Shown piece by piece: positions 31,663 through 39,290 of a DNA stretch of 64,000 nt. This DNA comes from Ilumatobacter sp. (GTDB lineage: Bacteria > Actinomycetota > Acidimicrobiia > Acidimicrobiales > Ilumatobacteraceae): NCBI GenBank assembly GCA_007693335.1, contig REDU01000060.1, positions 1 to 64,000 on the forward strand. The letters are read 5' to 3'. The notes below the pieces were generated by a model that did not search any database, was not told where the DNA came from, and saw only the letters and a program-made list of their open reading frames with translations. The number at the start of each line of letters is the position of its first letter. The first letter of the stretch is position 1. The translations under genes and the position numbers were made by a program.

Positions 31663-33285
31663 TCACTCGACGCGCTCGACCACGAGCTCGACGCGTCGGC
31701 TGGCGGCTGGATCCTCGACGCCGCCGACCAGCACCGGCGCCTCCCCGCCCCGCCCGACGAAGTCGAGCTGCTCGGGCGGCACACCCCGCTGGATGAGCCC
31801 GAGGTAGACCACGGCCGCCCGGAACTCGCTGAGGTCGAGGTTCGTCCGGGGGTTGCCGGCCGTGTCGGTGTGCCCCTCGACGGTCACGAGCAGACCGTCG
31901 AAGCGCTTCACCAGTGCGGCCAGCACGTCGAGGCGTGCCTCGGTGCCCTCGGCCAGGTCCGCGCTGTCCGGCTCGAACTCGAACGGGAACTCGTCGACGA
32001 ACTCGCTCAGCTCGGCCTGCAGTTCCTGGGCATCGTCGCTGGTCGCCACCGGTCGGGCCTCGAGCTCGAGCGTCACGTCGCGTCGTACCGCGATGTCGTC
32101 GAGCACCGCTCGGGCGTCGTCGTCGAGCACGGTGCCGCGGACGAAGACGTTCGTGCCGTCGAAACCGGCCGAACCCGTCGTGAGCGCGGTCGGGAGCACG
32201 GGCAGGAGCTCCAGCAACGTCTCGAGCGGATCGCCGCCGAGCGCGCCGTCAGGATCGACCTCGATGTCGTCGATCACGTTGCCGGGGTCGAGTGCGATCG
32301 ATGCCGCCGTCACGAGCCGCAGCCGCTCCAGCCCGCTCGCGACCGGGCCCGACAGCTCGAGTGACCCCGGACGGAGCACCACCACGAACTCGGGCAGGCC
32401 TGCCAGCGATCGGAGCTCCACACCCTCGGGCATCAGCACCCGGTCGATCGCGTGCACCACCCCGTTACCGGCGTTCAGATCACCATCGCCCACGGTGGCG
32501 TCGTCCACGCGGAGCAGTGAGCCGTCGCGGGTGACGGCGAGGATGCTGCCGTCGAGCGTCTCGATCGGGTCGTCACGGTCGTCACGGTCGTCACGGAGGT
32601 CGGCCAGCGAACGGGCGGCGGGCACCATGTGGTGACGGAGCACCTCGGCCAGCAGCTCGGGCTCGTTGCGGAGCTCGGCCAAGACGTCAGCGGTGAGGGC
32701 GTCGAAGGCGTCATTGTCGGGGGCGAACACCGTGATCGGTCCGGCACCGTCGACCAGGTCGACCAGGTCGGCCTCACCCGCGAGCGAGGCCAACACCGAG
32801 AAGCGGGAACCCGATCGGAGCAGCTCACCCACCGTGTCGAACGCCGCCAACGTGGTGGGGGTCTCCTCGGGGCCGACCGAGAGCTCGTCGGTCCCGCTGC
32901 CGACGTCGGCGGCCGGTGGTGACGACGGAGTGGTCGACGCCGTGACCGTCGGTGCCGAGCTCACCCGACACGACCGGTCGAGCGTCACCACCGCCACGCC
33001 GACGATCTCGTGGGCGAGATGGAGCGTTCCCTCCGGATCGGGCAGCGGCGCCGGGCAACGCAGCACGCCCGCCTGACCCGAGAACGAGGCGGTCAGGCCG
33101 GGGAAGCCCACTTCGGCCAGCTCCTCGGGCACCCGGCGCTCCAGATCACGTTCGATGCCCTGCAGGTACATCGGCGCGCCGATGCTCACGAAGAGCAGGG
33201 CGACGAGGATCCCGAGGCCGACGATACGCCGGCGGTACCGGCTGACGGGAGCGGGGTCTGGGGTCAGGAGAAGCTCTGCCCGCAC
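31663..33285 (-). CDS. Membrane-anchored protein with fasciclin, BON-like and OmpA domains
   Basis: 540 residues. A signal-anchor helix (about 20-40) is followed by a fasciclin domain (about 140-270: ITVFAPDNDAFDAL, GDLNAGNGVVHAIDRVLMP), a BON-like region (about 285-410) and a C-terminal OmpA/MotB peptidoglycan-binding domain (about 420-540: VEGHTDTAGNPRTNLDLSEFRA). It is probably anchored to both membrane and cell wall, like the mycobacterial OmpATb/ArfA. Three 9-bp repeats around 32575-32600 encode RDDRDDRDD in the fasciclin domain. The GTG at 33285 lies 22 bases inside the erpA gene, so translation may be coupled. Confidence 0.82.
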   Translation of the reverse strand: MRAELLLTPDPAPVSRYRRRIVGLGILVALLFVSIGAPMYLQGIERDLERRVPEELAEVGFPGLTASFSGQAGVLRCPAPLPDPEGTLHLAHEIVGVAVVTLDRSCRVSSAPTVTASTTPSSPPAADVGSGTDELSVGPEETPTTLAAFDTVGELLRSGSRFSVLASLAGEADLVDLVDGAGPITVFAPDNDAFDALTADVLAELRNEPELLAEVLRHHMVPAARSLADLRDDRDDRDDPIETLDGSILAVTRDGSLLRVDDATVGDGDLNAGNGVVHAIDRVLMPEGVELRSLAGLPEFVVVLRPGSLELSGPVASGLERLRLVTAASIALDPGNVIDDIEVDPDGALGGDPLETLLELLPVLPTALTTGSAGFDGTNVFVRGTVLDDDARAVLDDIAVRRDVTLELEARPVATSDDAQELQAELSEFVDEFPFEFEPDSADLAEGTEARLDVLAALVKRFDGLLVTVEGHTDTAGNPRTNLDLSEFRAAVVYLGLIQRGVPPEQLDFVGRGGEAPVLVGGVEDPAASRRVELVVERVE

Positions 33286-33587
33286 CCGCAGGTACGAGAG
33301 GCGTTCGGGTTCGTGATCGCGAAGCCCGACTCGTCGAGGCCGTCTTTGTAGTCGAGCATCGCGCCCTGGAGCAGCTGCGCCGACGCCGGATCGACCACGA
33401 CGCGAACCTGATCGCCGAACGTCTCGGTCTCGTCGTCAGCGGCGATGTCACCGTCGAAGAACATCTCGTAGGAGAACCCGCTGCAGCCGCCGGGACGGAC
33501 AGCCACGCGGAGCGCGAGTTCGGCGGCCCCTTCGGCCTCGAGGAGCTCTTTGACCTTGGTGGTGGCGGTGTCGGTGAGGGTGATCAT
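33264..33587 (-). CDS. erpA: A-type iron-sulfur carrier (ErpA/IscA family)
   Basis: 107 residues. Carries Fe-S clusters to apoproteins. The three ligand cysteines are present: GGCSGFSYE (about residue 35) and TCGCGQSF at the C-terminus. Sequence starts MITLTDTATTKVKELL as usual. It lies downstream of a SufR-like regulator in the same direction, across an 18-bp palindrome that may be an operator or terminator. Its 3' end overlaps the start of the fasciclin/OmpA gene. Confidence 0.93.
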   Translation of the reverse strand: MITLTDTATTKVKELLEAEGAAELALRVAVRPGGCSGFSYEMFFDGDIAADDETETFGDQVRVVVDPASAQLLQGAMLDYKDGLDESGFAITNPNASRTCGCGQSFS

Positions 33588-33614
33588 GTGACGTTGCTCC
33601 GTTCAGGGATTCCG

Positions 33615-33632
33615 CCGGATCAGTTGATCCGG
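33615..33632. promoter_or_regulatory. 8-2-8 palindrome between the SufR-like gene and erpA
   Basis: CCGGATCA-GT-TGATCCGG, perfect arms, 28 bases before the erpA ATG. Either a regulator site for erpA or a short terminator after the regulator gene; there is no U-tract. Confidence 0.5.
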
Positions 33633-33657
33633 AGGGGATGCACGGTCAGGGGACATG

Positions 33658-34359
33658 TTATCTGGAGCACACCGACACCCGACAGGGGGTGCGGTGCACG
33701 AGGGTGCAGAACTCGGCGACCTCGGCGTCGCCCATGCGCTCGACGAAACCCGCCACGAGCCCGCGGTGGAGTCCGCACACGAGGTCGGGCTGCTCGGCCG
33801 CCATCTCGTCGAACGGACAGTTGGCGAACGCGACCACCGCGGTGTCGTCGTCGTCGCCCTCGGACACCACGGGGTCGAACCCGAGACGGTCGAGATCGGT
33901 CACCAGCGCCTCGAGGCTCGAGGGCGCACGGTGGAAAGGAGCGGCCCGACGCCGTCCTTCGTCGACGCCAACCGACTCGGCGTCGAGCGCGTCGGCACCG
34001 GCGCGCCGGGCCATCGACAGCACCATGCGGGCGAGCAACGGCATCGTGGGCGGCTCGAGGCCGAGCGACGGGGCGTCGGGAGCGAGCGAGTAGCGGTGCT
34101 GTGGCCGGCCCACCTCACCCCGAGCGCTCACCTCCACGTCGATCAGGCCGACGTCGCGCATGCGCTCGAGGTGCGGGCGCACCGTGTTGGAGTGCAGCTG
34201 GAGGGTCTCGGCGATCTCGGCGGTGGTGCGCGGTCCCGAGGCCCGGGCGAGTTCGAGGTAGATGGCGTAGCGGGTGTTGTCGCCCAGGGTCTTGAGCAGG
34301 TCGAGACGCGACACGCCGATGGCCGACACCACCGCTGGATCTCCCGAACCGACGTCCAC
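33658..34359 (-). CDS. SufR-like Fe-S-sensing HTH regulator
   Basis: 233 residues. N-terminal winged helix of the ArsR/MarR type (about 15-80: TTAEIAETLQLHSNTVRPHLERMRDVGLI, then a wing with GRPQHRYSL) and a C-terminal domain with four cysteines in ANCPFD, DLVCGLH, AEFCTLV and TPCRVSV, as in SufR-type repressors that hold an Fe-S cluster. Neighbouring erpA fits control of cluster supply. GTG at 34359 is preceded at 7 bases by -10 TACTCT; longer in-frame versions run through the promoter. Confidence 0.82.
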   Translation of the reverse strand: MDVGSGDPAVVSAIGVSRLDLLKTLGDNTRYAIYLELARASGPRTTAEIAETLQLHSNTVRPHLERMRDVGLIDVEVSARGEVGRPQHRYSLAPDAPSLGLEPPTMPLLARMVLSMARRAGADALDAESVGVDEGRRRAAPFHRAPSSLEALVTDLDRLGFDPVVSEGDDDDTAVVAFANCPFDEMAAEQPDLVCGLHRGLVAGFVERMGDAEVAEFCTLVHRTPCRVSVCSR

Positions 34360-34366
34360 GGACCCG

Positions 34367-34372
34367 AGAGTA
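34367..34372 (-). promoter_or_regulatory. -10 element of the SufR-like gene (leaderless)
   Basis: TACTCT on the minus strand, 7 bases before the GTG at 34359, flanked by two TCGGGT repeats. Confidence 0.6.
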
Positions 34373-34448
34373 CCCGATCCGAACGAGATAACACGGGCCG
34401 GGCCAGTAAAAGTACGGCGATCGACCACCCCCGACCCCCCCACCACCA

Positions 34449-34505
34449 CGAACTGACCGCGGGTCAAGCATCTCGTCATTGACATTCGCGCGGTGAGAAC
34501 CGCGG
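34449..34505 (+). repeat. Intergenic repeat family B, copy B1
   Basis: 57 bp, 47 of 57 bases identical to copy B2 at 48763-48819 in the opposite orientation. It opens CGAACTGACC, includes TTGACATTCGCG and closes with a hairpin CGCGGT-GAGA-ACCGCG (34489-34504). It lies after the 3' end of the Nudix gene at 34521. Confidence 0.8.
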
Positions 34506-34520
34506 GGCTGGCGGTGCTCC

Positions 34521-35351
34521 TCAGGGCAGATCGTCGTAGCCGGGGTCACCGGGCTCGGCGATCCCGAGCACCTTGCCCTCGTCGTCCACCCGGAGCTTGG
34601 GCAGGATCGTGGGCGGCGGGCCCACCTCGGACGCAGCGGCGAGCGCGTCGTCGGCGGAGTCGTGGCCGAGCAGCGACTCGAGGTTGCGCACCGTGGGTGG
34701 GAACATCCCGAGATCGCCGGAGTGGAACCGGTCGAGCGCTTCCTGCGGACGCACCCACAGGCTCTCGATCGTCTCGCTGTCGTCGTGCAGCGGCTCCTGG
34801 GCCTGCGGCGCCCGGGCCAGGAAGAACCGGGTGTCGAAGCGGCGGCGTTCGCCCACCGGTGTGATCCAGTGACTCACGTAGTGGATACCGCCTGCGGTCA
34901 GGAGCAGGTGCTCCTCGGCGCACAGATCGGCGAGGGCGCGCTCGCCGGCGTACACCGCTGCCCGCTCGCGCTCGAAGCGGGCGGCAACGTCGGGATCGTC
35001 GAAACGCACCACATCGCCGCCGTCATCTTCGTGACGAGCGAGCAGCACGCCCGCCTCCTCGAAGCACTCACGGATGGCGGCCACCCAGTACGCCAGCCCA
35101 CCACGCTCGATCTGGAGCCTGCCGCTGGCCGTGGGGTCGTCGAGACCGTCACAGATCGGCTCCAGCTCGTCGGCATGGTCGGCATCGTCCACACGCCCGC
35201 CCGGGAACACGTACATGCCACCGGCGAACACGGCATTCATCGTGCGACGCAGCATGAACACCTCCATGCCGGCATCTGCGTCACGCAGCAGCATGACGGT
35301 GGCGGCCGGCTTCACCGGCACGGTGGTGGGGTCGAAGCTCGGGTCGCTCAC
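34521..35351 (-). CDS. Nudix hydrolase (NUDT19/acyl-CoA diphosphatase-like)
   Basis: 276 residues. Starts with a beta-strand AATVMLLRDADAGMEVFMLRR and GGMYVFPGGRVDDAD; the Nudix helix is split, with the RECFEEAGVLLA part at about residue 95 after an insertion of ~35 residues, as in the NUDT19/RP2p group that hydrolyses CoA esters. GTG at 35351 has -10 TACCGT 8 bases upstream. A CoA-transferase is divergent from it, so a shared CoA theme is possible. Confidence 0.82.
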   Translation of the reverse strand: MSDPSFDPTTVPVKPAATVMLLRDADAGMEVFMLRRTMNAVFAGGMYVFPGGRVDDADHADELEPICDGLDDPTASGRLQIERGGLAYWVAAIRECFEEAGVLLARHEDDGGDVVRFDDPDVAARFERERAAVYAGERALADLCAEEHLLLTAGGIHYVSHWITPVGERRRFDTRFFLARAPQAQEPLHDDSETIESLWVRPQEALDRFHSGDLGMFPPTVRNLESLLGHDSADDALAAASEVGPPPTILPKLRVDDEGKVLGIAEPGDPGYDDLP

Positions 35352-35359
35352 GATCGGCG

Positions 35360-35365
35360 ACGGTA
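35360..35365 (-). promoter_or_regulatory. -10 element of the Nudix gene
   Basis: TACCGT on the minus strand, 8 bases before the GTG at 35351. Confidence 0.5.
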
Positions 35366-35457
35366 CCGGAGGCGGCGTGACGCGACCGACCCCGGAGAGA
35401 GATCCCGCTCGACACGGCCCCGACGGGTGGCAGCACGCGGCGGCCGTGTCGGTGCTC

Positions 35458-35463
35458 TACCGT
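35458..35463 (+). promoter_or_regulatory. -10 element of the CoA-transferase gene (leaderless)
   Basis: TACCGT, 7 bases before the GTG at 35471. Confidence 0.6.
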
Positions 35464-35470
35464 CGGGGCG

Positions 35471-36781
35471 GTGAACGCGACAGACATCCAGACGGATCGA
35501 ACGGCTCGGCACGTCCAGGAGGGTGTGGCCGACGACGTGCTGGCGCACATCGCGCCCGGCACCCAGATCGTGGTGCCGTTGGCCAATGGCGAACCCACCG
35601 CCGTGCTCGACGTGATCGACGCCGCCGCCGCGGCCGGTGAGATCGAGGGTGTGCGGGTGCACCAGATGCACGCCATCCACGAACGGCCCTATCTGGCCGG
35701 CGCCTACGACGATCGCCTCCGCCATGTCTCGTACTTCCTGTCGCACGTGACCCGCCCGCACTTCAACAGCGGGAACCTCGATCTCGTGCCCGCCCACTTC
35801 TCCGAGGTCTACCGGATCATGCGCGGACGCATGGACGACCCGCTGGTGGTGGCCGCGGCATCGCCGCCCGACCAGCACGGCTACTTCTCGCTCGGCGTCT
35901 CGTCCGATTACACGTCGTCGTTCATCGGGCGGGCCCGGTTCTTCCTCGAGGCCACCGAGACGATGCCGCGCACGTTCGGCCGCAACCAGCTCCACGTGTC
36001 GCAGGTGGTGGGCTGGTGCCGGACCGACCGGCCCCTCGTGATGATCCCGCCCCGCGAGCCGAACGAACTCGATCGGACCATCGCCGGTCACGTGGTCGAG
36101 CGCATCCCGAACCGGGCGACGATCCAGACGGGTATCGGTGCGATCCCGAACGCGATCATGGCGGCACTGCACGATCACCACGACCTCGGCATCCACACCG
36201 AGCTGCTGTCCGACGGTGTGGTCGACCTGGTCGAGGCCGGCGTGGTGAACGGCATCGGCAAGGTCCTCAACCGCACCAAGACCGTCGGTACGTTCGCTCT
36301 CGGGACCGAGCGACTGCACCGGTTCCTCCACGAGAACACCGCCGTCGAGCTGTGGCCGGTGCGGTACGTGAACGACCCGTCGATCATCGGACGTGAGCGC
36401 AACTTCGTGTCGATCAACGCCACCCTGTCGGTCGACTTCCTCGGTCAGTGCGCGTCGGAGACCATCGGTGGCAGCTATTACTCCTCCGCGGGTGGGCAGA
36501 ACGACTTCGCACGCGGGGCGATGAACTCCGAGGGCGGCCAGGGCTTCGTGGTGCTGCACTCGCTCACCGGGCACGGGCACTCGCGTATCGTGCCCCGTCT
36601 GGCATCGGGCGACGCCGTCACCACCCCCAAGAACACCGTCGACAAGGTCGTGACCGAGTGGGGTGTGGCCGAACTCCGAGGCCGGTCGATCCGCGAACGC
36701 ACGAAGGCGCTGATCGCCGTGGCGCACCCCGATCAGCGAGAGCAGCTCATCAGCGCGGCGAAGTCGATGGCGTACCTGTGA
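35471..36781 (+). CDS. Acetyl-CoA hydrolase/4-hydroxybutyrate CoA-transferase family protein
   Basis: 436 residues of the class I CoA-transferase family. Landmarks are VVPLANGEPTAVLD near the N-terminus, QTGIGAIPNAIMAAL, HTELLSDGVVDLVEAG and SSAGGQNDFARGAMNSEGGQG close to the acyl-glutamate site. It would move CoA between an acyl-CoA and a carboxylate (for example 4-hydroxybutyrate or acetate) or hydrolyse acetyl-CoA. Leaderless GTG start. Its last 32 bases overlap the convergent ccdA-like gene. Confidence 0.87.
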   Translation: MNATDIQTDRTARHVQEGVADDVLAHIAPGTQIVVPLANGEPTAVLDVIDAAAAAGEIEGVRVHQMHAIHERPYLAGAYDDRLRHVSYFLSHVTRPHFNSGNLDLVPAHFSEVYRIMRGRMDDPLVVAAASPPDQHGYFSLGVSSDYTSSFIGRARFFLEATETMPRTFGRNQLHVSQVVGWCRTDRPLVMIPPREPNELDRTIAGHVVERIPNRATIQTGIGAIPNAIMAALHDHHDLGIHTELLSDGVVDLVEAGVVNGIGKVLNRTKTVGTFALGTERLHRFLHENTAVELWPVRYVNDPSIIGRERNFVSINATLSVDFLGQCASETIGGSYYSSAGGQNDFARGAMNSEGGQGFVVLHSLTGHGHSRIVPRLASGDAVTTPKNTVDKVVTEWGVAELRGRSIRERTKALIAVAHPDQREQLISAAKSMAYL

Positions 36782-37670
36782 CGACATCGGCGTCGACGTC
36801 GGCGACATCGACGTCGACGACATCGGCGTCGGCGACATCGCCGCCCTCGGCGACATCGTCACCGTTCTTGCGGAACCACACGTACGCGATGGCGCTACCG
36901 ACGATGGCCACCAGCACCACCGCCACCCACTGCCAGTTGCCGCTCAGCTGATTGAGCACCCAGTTCTGGAACCGCTCGACGCGGCTCGTGATCGGGTCGA
37001 TGCTCTCGTTCACGTCGACCACCCAGAAGTAGTACACGAGGTACATCCCCGACAGGATCACGAACACCGCGGCGATCGTCTCCACGTGTTGCATCCCGCC
37101 GCGCAGCACCTTGAGCAACCCGGTGTTGGCGACGGCGAGGGCCACTGTGAGCGCCGTGACGAGCAGCGCCATCCCGGCGCCGTACGCCGCCACGTTCGCG
37201 ACGCCGCTCGCGATGCCGTCGCGACGGGTCGAGAACAACGTGGCGAGGAACAACCCGATCGTGCACCCGATCGAGGCCACGGCGTAGGCGATGCCGAACA
37301 CGAACATCGACCCGACGCCCCGGGTGCGCCCGCCGGCATCGATGCGGGGCGTGCTGATCGGGAGCTTGAAGCCGAGCAGCATGGCGACGCCGAGCGTGAT
37401 GAGTCCGACACCGATCCCCACGGTGGCGTACTTCGCGTTCTGGTTGATCCAGGTCGTGAAGTGGTAGGCGATCAGGCCGGCCACCACGAACACCGACATG
37501 AAGCCCGCCGACAGCGATCCGCTCACCAGCAGGGCTCGACGGATGGTGGCACGCTGCGTGCCGGGTAACTGACCCTGCATCCCGAGGAAGTACATGAGGT
37601 AGGTCGGCAACAGGATGAACCCGCACGGGTTCACGGCGGCCACCAGACCTCGCAGGAATGACAGTCCCAT
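36750..37670 (-). CDS. CcdA/DsbD-type thiol-electron transport membrane protein
   Basis: 306 residues, six to seven membrane helices. The two redox cysteines of CcdA proteins are in AAVNPCGFILLPTYL (helix 1) and AVASIGCTIGLFLA (helix 4). It carries reducing equivalents across the membrane for cytochrome c maturation or other extracytoplasmic thiol proteins. The ATG abuts the tlpA-like stop (TAGATG). The C-terminal 35 residues are a low-complexity Asp/Val/Ala tail from GTCGGC/GACATC-type repeats (36781-36860), and the 3' end overlaps the CoA-transferase gene by 32 bases. Confidence 0.88.
   Translation of the reverse strand: MGLSFLRGLVAAVNPCGFILLPTYLMYFLGMQGQLPGTQRATIRRALLVSGSLSAGFMSVFVVAGLIAYHFTTWINQNAKYATVGIGVGLITLGVAMLLGFKLPISTPRIDAGGRTRGVGSMFVFGIAYAVASIGCTIGLFLATLFSTRRDGIASGVANVAAYGAGMALLVTALTVALAVANTGLLKVLRGGMQHVETIAAVFVILSGMYLVYYFWVVDVNESIDPITSRVERFQNWVLNQLSGNWQWVAVVLVAIVGSAIAYVWFRKNGDDVAEGGDVADADVVDVDVADVDADVVTGTPSTSPR
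36781..36860. repeat. Hexamer-like low-complexity repeat in the ccdA tail
   Basis: Degenerate repetition of GACATCGNCGTCG-type units encoding DVADADVVDVDVADVDADV. It sits at the 3' junction of two convergent genes. Confidence 0.7.
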
Positions 37671-38258
37671 CTAGAAGTGCTCCTCGATCAGCTCGCGCAG
37701 GTCGTCGGCGTGCACCTCGCCGACCTCGGCCACGATGATGCCAGAGGCATCCACCAGGTAGGTGCGGGGGAAGCTGGTCAGCGAGACGGCGTCGAGGAAC
37801 GACCCGTCGATGTCGCGCAGCAACTCGTAGGTGACATCACGCTCGGCGGCGAACTCGACCATGCGGCCCGGCTGATCGAACGGGTTGACACCCACGAAGC
37901 GAACCCGGTCGGCCACCTCGTGGTGCACCTCGGCGAAGTCGGCCAGTTCGCGTGCGCAGGGAGGGCAGGTCGAGAACCACACATTGATCACGAGGGGCCC
38001 GCCCGTCAGCGAACTCGTGGGCACCGGGGCGTCGTCGACGTCGACCAGCACGACATCGGGCAGGGTGTCGCCAGGGGTCCGCGCGGCCTGGAGGTCGGCC
38101 AGGTGCGGATCGAGCGGCTCCTGGTACTCACCCGGTTCGTTCATCACGACGGCATCGGTGCGATCGGAGGTGACCTGGTACATCGCCCAGCCACCGACCA
38201 CCCCGACCATCAGTGCCACGGCCAGGGACACCACGAGGAGCCGGGGCCGCAGAGCCAT
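37671..38258 (-). CDS. TlpA/ResA-like membrane-anchored thioredoxin
   Basis: 195 residues. N-terminal signal-anchor (about 6-28), then a thioredoxin fold with the active site FSTCPPCARELADF (about residue 97) and cis-Pro in SFPRTYLVD. It acts outside the membrane on haem-attachment or other cysteines and would receive electrons from the CcdA-like protein encoded directly after it. ATG at 38258 has -10 TAGCCT 6 bases before it. Confidence 0.9.
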   Translation of the reverse strand: MALRPRLLVVSLAVALMVGVVGGWAMYQVTSDRTDAVVMNEPGEYQEPLDPHLADLQAARTPGDTLPDVVLVDVDDAPVPTSSLTGGPLVINVWFSTCPPCARELADFAEVHHEVADRVRFVGVNPFDQPGRMVEFAAERDVTYELLRDIDGSFLDAVSLTSFPRTYLVDASGIIVAEVGEVHADDLRELIEEHF

Positions 38259-38264
38259 GACGTC

Positions 38265-38270
38265 AGGCTA
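38265..38270 (-). promoter_or_regulatory. -10 element of the tlpA-ccdA unit (leaderless)
   Basis: TAGCCT on the minus strand, 6 bases before the ATG at 38258. Confidence 0.55.
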
Positions 38271-38320
38271 ACGACACACCTGCCGCCCTGCCCCGCCCCC
38301 CACGAAACACCTGCGGAACG

Positions 38321-38380
38321 CCCCCGAACTGTCTGCGGAGATCAGGTGGAACCACCGGATCCACGCGGACAGTTCGGGGG
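38321..38380 (+). repeat. Repeat family A, copy A3 (longest stem)
   Basis: The arms CCCCCGAACTGTC (38321-38333) and GACAGTTCGGGGG (38368-38380) pair perfectly over 13 bp and continue four more pairs with one G-T. The core contains GGATCCAC. It begins 6 bases beyond the whiB7 stop codon. Confidence 0.85.
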
Positions 38381-38386
38381 TGTCGG

Positions 38387-38788
38387 TCAGGCGACCTCGA
38401 CCCCGACCCCGACCTGGACCTCGACCTGGACCCCGACCACGCCCATCTCGTCGATGACGGGTTCGGGGCGTGGGTGCTTGGGTGGACGCCCGCAGGGGCG
38501 CTTGACGGCCACGATGCGGCCGCCGCTCAACAGTTCGCCACCCCAGACGCCCCACGGTTCCGCTCGTTGCAGGGCGTCGTCGAGACATCGTTCCCTGAGC
38601 ACGCACCTGGCGCAGATGGCCTTGGCGCGACCGATGTCGACGAGGTGATCGGAGAAGAACAGGGGTGTCAGGGTGCCGTTGCCGTCGGCACAGCGCGCCC
38701 GGTCGAGCGGGAGCTCGTCGGCGAACAGCACGTCCGGGCCGATCTCGGGGTCGAGGTCGGGGTCGAGGTCGGTGGAGAAGATGGTCAT
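38387..38788 (-). CDS. whiB7: WhiB7-like transcription factor with AT-hook
   Basis: 133 residues. Four Fe-S cysteines (ARCADG, then CARC and ERC), the turn WGVWGGELLSGGRIV, and directly after it an AT-hook-like KRPCGRPPKHP. The GVWGG turn followed by this hook is characteristic of WhiB7, the activator of intrinsic ribosome-antibiotic resistance in mycobacteria and Streptomyces. The canonical RGRP reads CGRP here. The C-terminal ~20 residues are a Val/Gly/Glu repeat from GACCTC/GACCCC hexamers. ATG at 38788 with AGGA 7 bases upstream. A leader ORF and terminator precede it, as known for whiB7 genes. Confidence 0.85.
   Translation of the reverse strand: MTIFSTDLDPDLDPEIGPDVLFADELPLDRARCADGNGTLTPLFFSDHLVDIGRAKAICARCVLRERCLDDALQRAEPWGVWGGELLSGGRIVAVKRPCGRPPKHPRPEPVIDEMGVVGVQVEVQVGVGVEVA
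38388..38450. repeat. Hexamer repeats at the 3' end of whiB7
   Basis: Degenerate tandem hexamers GACCTC/GACCCC/GACCTG encoding VQVEVQVGVGVEV; similar hexamers occur at the 5' end (about 38745-38775, STDLDPDLDPE). Confidence 0.75.
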
Positions 38789-38863
38789 GTCGGGTCCTGT
38801 GTCGATGGGTGGGTGAGCGGGGAGCGGTCGATGGACGGGGCGGCGCGAGCCGAAAAACGACGA

Positions 38864-38892
38864 AGGCCGCCGGGATCGGATCCCGGCGGCCT
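38864..38892 (-). terminator. Rho-independent terminator in the whiB7 leader
   Basis: A perfect 12-bp stem, AGGCCGCCGGGA / TCCCGGCGGCCT, with a 5-base loop. On the minus strand it is followed by TCGTCGTTTTT, a real U-run and the best in the window. It lies between the leader ORF and whiB7, so read-through is needed for whiB7 expression. Confidence 0.85.
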
Positions 38893-38935
38893 CGGAGGAG
38901 GTGGTTCGACGATGGTCTACGTCGAGGCTCCGAGG
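38890..38935 (-). promoter_or_regulatory. Candidate attenuator fold overlapping the leader ORF stop
   Basis: Alternative fold: outer stem CCTCGGAG/CTCCGAGG (38928-38935 with 38890-38897) and inner stem TCGACG/CGTCGA (38920-38925 with 38906-38911). The inner loop holds the TAG stop of the leader ORF, and the outer 3' arm shares three bases with the terminator stem. Confidence 0.55.
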
Positions 38936-39114
38936 GGCCGGGAGGCGTACTTGGTCGAGAATCCACCCGTGGTCGGGGTGCCGGTGACGGGCGAGACGTG
39001 GACCTGGCGCGCGCCTGCATGCCAGTCGCCACGGACGGCGATCGGGTTCACGCGGATGCGCGCGACCACGACCATGCCGCCGAGGCGATACATGTCGGTC
39101 GAGTTGCTGATCAT
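38917..39114 (-). CDS. 65-residue leader ORF upstream of whiB7
   Basis: MISNSTDMYRLGGMVVVARI... ending PLGAST; no recognised domain. A strong ribosome site (GAGAGGGA) lies 6 bases before the ATG. The stop codon sits in the loop of a hairpin just before the whiB7 leader terminator. Upstream ORFs that couple ribosome stalling to read-through are known for whiB7 in mycobacteria and Streptomyces, usually shorter than this. It may be a real protein, a sensor ORF, or both. Confidence 0.65.
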   Translation of the reverse strand: MISNSTDMYRLGGMVVVARIRVNPIAVRGDWHAGARQVHVSPVTGTPTTGGFSTKYASRPLGAST

Positions 39115-39170
39115 CGTGATCCCTCTCGGTCGTGGGCGGAGCGTCGCACATCGCGCGGGTGCGCGATCGG

Positions 39171-39205
39171 GGTCAACACAACCACGGAGGGAGCCGGAGG
39201 GTCAA
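39171..39205 (-). promoter_or_regulatory. Possible promoter region of the whiB7 leader
   Basis: Two TTGACC -35-like hexamers (39200-39205 and 39171-39176) on the minus strand; the first has GAAAC just upstream, recalling the AT-rich patch of WhiB7-dependent promoters. No convincing -10 is seen. Confidence 0.3.
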
Positions 39206-39290
39206 GAGGGTTTCGCGATCGACCGCGCACGCGAAGAAACGGACGAGCGGAGTCGTGCGGTGGGCGGTGTCGTGTGCGGGTCGACCGTAT

